Origin: Diphasiastrum complanatum
Taxonomy: Eukaryota > Streptophyta > Lycopodiopsida > Lycopodiales > Lycopodiaceae
Length of the DNA stretch: 64,000 nt
Direction of reading: 5' to 3'
NCBI GenBank assembly: GCA_029204225.1
Contig: CM055092.1
Coordinates: 67,333,923-67,397,922, forward strand
Every line of letters starts with the position of its first letter. Positions within the stretch are counted from its first letter, which is position 1. Below are positions 61,431-64,000 of this stretch, piece after piece. The notes beneath the pieces are model-generated. The model had not been told where the DNA came from. It did not search any database and saw only the letters and a program-made list of their open reading frames with translations. Both the position numbers and the translations under genes were made by a program.

Positions 61431-61800
61431 GTGAAGGCTGCTAATGTGGCTTATGCTGAGATGGTGAAAGAACCGATTGATTATAATGACTCACAAACGG
61501 AAGCGACAAAAAAGACAGAGAATAGTTTTGGGAAGAGAGGTAACACACACTCCGATAGGCAGTCTATTGATGTTCCCTTGGCAATTAAGACTTATGGCAC
61601 CTTGCATCAATGCCTTGAGGAATTTCTTCGCATGTGTTCTCATCTGCTAGCAGAGCGTCAAGGTATTCCAAGTTCTATTCTCGTGGCTTCTTTCAAACAC
61701 CGTATTTCCATTGTCCTGCAACGTGCTCAGGCCCTATCAATCTTGCAATGGGCGACGGTGGCTTTGGGTATGCTACATCTCATCTCTCTTCATTAGCCGA
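61431..61800 (+). other. Unassigned open stretch
   Basis: 121 codons. The second half ('VPLAIKTYGTLHQCLEEFLR', 'ERQGIPSSILVASFKHRISI') has the look of a helical protein segment, but I recognise no family and no splice sites support a gene. Confidence 0.25.
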
Positions 61801-62458
61801 CTCACCACCTCTTCACTTTTCTGATCTGTTGTAGTCAGTTGGCAGATTCCCATTGACATCATCATAATTTTTGCACCTTTATTTTTAATGCCAATATCTG
61901 GATTAATCTTAGTTTTAGTGCAAGCTTCGTTTTTGTTTGAGTGTACATTTTCTTGAACTTCCCCTTCGGGGTGTATATATCTTTTCATCAATGTACCTAC
62001 TAGTTTTTTCTATGAATAAATACACCAGGGTTTTTCTTCAATATATAGTTTATTGAGCTTTCTACCTGTAGGTACATTATAATTTTTTTTCTTTAAAGCT
62101 TAAAAGCACTATCATATATTCACAAATGTACAACTACAAAAGACGGCAACCCAAGGCCGAGTCAGTCAGAAGTCCATAAGGACATTCTATAAAGCCAAAA
62201 GGCTAACACCATAGCATACCACGTAGGGCAATAGCCTGAAGCTAACTTAAGTAGTGCAAATAAAAAATGTAGCCAGCCAAATACAAGCCATAGTCGAGAG
62301 GGAAGGAAAATCACCCTCAAACACCTGCTGATTCCTTGTCGTCCAAATCTTCCACAAAACTGCTACTTGCACACATGCCAAAAAATGAGAGTAGAAGAAT
62401 ATGTCAGAAGAGAGTGGCCAAAGAGGATGGTGCGAATATCCAGAAAAAAGGTGAGACC

Positions 62459-62816
62459 TGTTACGAGCTCGTGACCAGTGCCGAACCCTAGAGAACACAG
62501 ATAGGTCAGATACCACAGTCAAGGTCGTGTCCAGCGTACATGACCAATAGGGCAAGACAGTGTGAGTAGTGTGCCCCAGCATGGTCCATAGCCATGGCGA
62601 GCCTAACACAGCCTAGGGACCCTGTCAGCAGGATAGGGTTGCCAGTTGGGTCCCGACGTGCAGTCGGCCACGTCAGTGACACGTGGCCGACACTTGGCAG
62701 TTGCATGCTACCAGTCCTCACACTGGGCTAGGAGGGGCTTACTCTATATCAGGGAGTAGGCAAGGTTGGGTGGATCAGTTAGTGTTTGCCCTACTGTGGT
62801 GTTAGGATCTATTACA
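62459..62816 (+). repeat. 5' LTR of the TRIM-like element
   Basis: 358 bp. It contains the near-palindromic CCACGTCAGTGACACGTGG (about 62670-62690), with an ACGTG core. Confidence 0.92.
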
Positions 62817-62817
62817 C

Positions 62818-62830
62818 TGGTATCAGAGCC
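62818..62830 (+). other. Primer-binding site of the TRIM-like element
   Basis: TGGTATCAGAGCC, complementary to the 3' end of initiator tRNA-Met, one base after the LTR. Confidence 0.9.
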
Positions 62831-62886
62831 ATCTCCATCCTAGGGAGTTCAGGAGCAGCAGTAGAGAGACGCAGACTCGTCATACT

Positions 62887-63009
62887 CTATACCGAGAATA
62901 TCTGGTTAAGTGGAATGATCAGCCTGTTGAGAATGCCACTTGGGAAAGAGGCAGCGTCCTTCGCAAGATTTTTCCAGACTTTGTCTTAGAGGACCAATAC
63001 GGTTCTTAA
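62887..63009 (+). pseudogene. Chromodomain remnant in the TRIM-like element
   Basis: A frame of about 40 codons reads 'YREYLVKWNDQPVENATWER' and ends 'LEDQYGS' with a TAA at 63007-63009, just before the polypurine tract. The YLVKW....P.E.ATWE pattern is that of the chromodomain at the C-terminus of chromovirus (Ty3/gypsy) integrases. This shows the parent of the small element. No start codon precedes it in frame close by. Confidence 0.8.
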
Positions 63010-63020
63010 GGGGGAGGGAG

Positions 63021-63378
63021 TGTTACGAGCTCGTGACCAGTGCCGAACCCTAGAGAACATAGATAGGTCAGATACCACAGTCAGGGTCGTGTCCAACGTA
63101 CATGACCAACATGGCAAGACAGTGTGAGTAGTGTGCCCCAGCACGGTCCATAGCCATGGCGGGCCTAACATAGCCTAGGGACCCTGTCAGCAGGATAGGG
63201 CTCCCAGTTGGGTCCCGACGTGCAGTCGGCCACGTCAGTGACACGTGGCCGACACTTGGCAGTTGCATGCTAACAGTCCTCACACTGGGCTAGGAGGGGC
63301 TTACTCTATATCAAGGAGTAGACAAGGTTGGGTGGATCAGTTAGTGTTTGCCCTACTGTGGTGTTAGGATCTATTACA
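63021..63378 (+). repeat. 3' LTR of the TRIM-like element
   Basis: 358 bp, same length as the 5' LTR and about 96% identical by eye. Confidence 0.92.
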
Positions 63379-64000
63379 AGACCCCATCGAGAAAGGATAA
63401 GAGCCAGCTCCAACCAAAGGTGTCATTGATAGTGAAAGAACAAGTGCTCCACCGTTGCTTCTGCTAGCTTGAAAAGCGGACAAGGCGGTCATCATTAAGA
63501 GAGCAAGGACAAAGACTTAGTCAAAATCCAGTAAGTAAGTATCTAAGCTTCCCAACCGAAAGGGAACAGACGGTATTATGAAGGCGACAACACCAAGTAG
63601 ACAAGGAATTAGAGACCGACCAGAGGCGGTTTAGATAATTCAGAAAAAAGAGATGGAAATTGTCGACGATGCAGGGCAATGTAACTGAAAAGGAAATAGT
63701 CAAAGGGAAGTCCCTTGAAGATCAAAAGGGGGGGGGGGGACGGAAGTCACATGAAGAGAAATAGCATAGGAACAAGCAAGGAAGTCCACGTTCACTACAG
63801 GAGAGGGCAATGGAGGCCAGAAGCTGACAAGGAGGAACATGGACCAACTGGCCAAGGGAAACAAGGCCTTTAGAAGCCAATGATAAAGAAGGATGAGGGT
63901 GGAAATGAAACAAAGGTTGAGCGTATTTGAAAAAAGAGAAGAAGTCCAAATGGATTCATGAGGATGAAGAAACTTAGTCTCTTTACCCACAAAGCACTTT

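Larger units (their letters stand above)
62459..63378 (+). mobile_element. Complete 920-bp small LTR element (TRIM-like), target duplication AGACC
   Basis: Two 358-bp LTRs (62459-62816, 63021-63378), both TGTTACGAGC...GATCTATTACA, flank 204 bp. AGACC stands immediately outside both ends (62454-62458 and 63379-63383). Primer site TGGTATCAGAGCC at 62818 and polypurine tract AAGGGGGAGGGAG at 63008-63020. By eye the LTRs differ at about 13 positions, mostly C/T and G/A, so roughly 96% identical. It cannot encode its own enzymes and would depend on another element. Confidence 0.92.
62060..64000 (-). pseudogene. LINE 3' region, interrupted by a small LTR element
   Basis: Reading leftward from the window edge, broken frames lead to 'WSTCSFTIND' (about 63440-63400) and, beyond the inserted element, 'VAVLWKIWTTRNQQVFEGD' (about 62380-62300). 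The latter resembles the C-terminal end of plant L1-type LINEs after the zinc-binding domain. The RT core would lie at or beyond 63.5 kb and is not clear. The AGACC duplication shows that the LTR element landed inside it. Confidence 0.5.

Overview
The window looks like nuclear DNA of a seed-free land plant. A bryophyte, perhaps a liverwort, is my best guess with low confidence. The reasons are a spliced PIF-type bHLH gene that keeps an APA-like motif but shows no recognisable APB motif, abundant Ty1/copia remnants, and a decayed reverse transcriptase that resembles Penelope-like elements. Only one ordinary host gene is clear: the phytochrome-interacting-factor-like gene at 18.0-20.9 kb (+). 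Nearly everything else is repeats.

Layout. 0-12 kb: three Ty1/copia units in tandem. The first has hairpin-bearing minisatellites inside its LTRs. The third keeps a 1191-residue open frame whose RT core is broken and whose C-terminus is an unfamiliar tail. 12-14.8 kb: a decayed Ty3/gypsy copy (-). 15-18 kb: intergenic DNA and the presumed leader of the PIF gene. 18-20.9 kb: PIF gene. 22.2-22.6 kb: one copy of a ~400-bp repeat whose inverted partner lies at 60.9-61.3 kb.

22.6-31.3 kb is the most interesting block. Two rightward genes (an unknown four-exon gene and a histone H3-like gene with a ~290-residue tail) converge on two leftward genes (an unknown gene and a three-exon gene for an 841-residue protein). 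A GC-rich double hairpin lies between the two pairs. Splice sites are mostly intact, two genes share a TATA box, each gene carries one or two lesions, and weak inverted repeats lie at the edges. I read it as a recently dead, gene-bearing DNA element of undescribed type that encodes its own H3-like histone.

31.3-46 kb: a copia element with LTRs and a TTGAG target duplication (32.75-41.92 kb), into which a leftward copia derivative is nested (36.44-40.04 kb, target duplication GTCTA). LTR and leader fragments follow. 46-50 kb: simple repeats, AT-rich DNA and one unexplained frame. 49.7-53 kb: another leftward copia derivative whose tail resembles the unfamiliar tail of the 7.7-kb element. 53-55.9 kb: the Penelope-like copy (-). 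58.5-59.4 kb: a copia copy deleted down to gag start plus RNase H. 62.1-64 kb: a leftward LINE 3' region interrupted by a complete 920-bp small LTR element with target duplication AGACC and a chromodomain remnant. No tRNA, rRNA or CRISPR was seen. All translations and alignments were made by eye.
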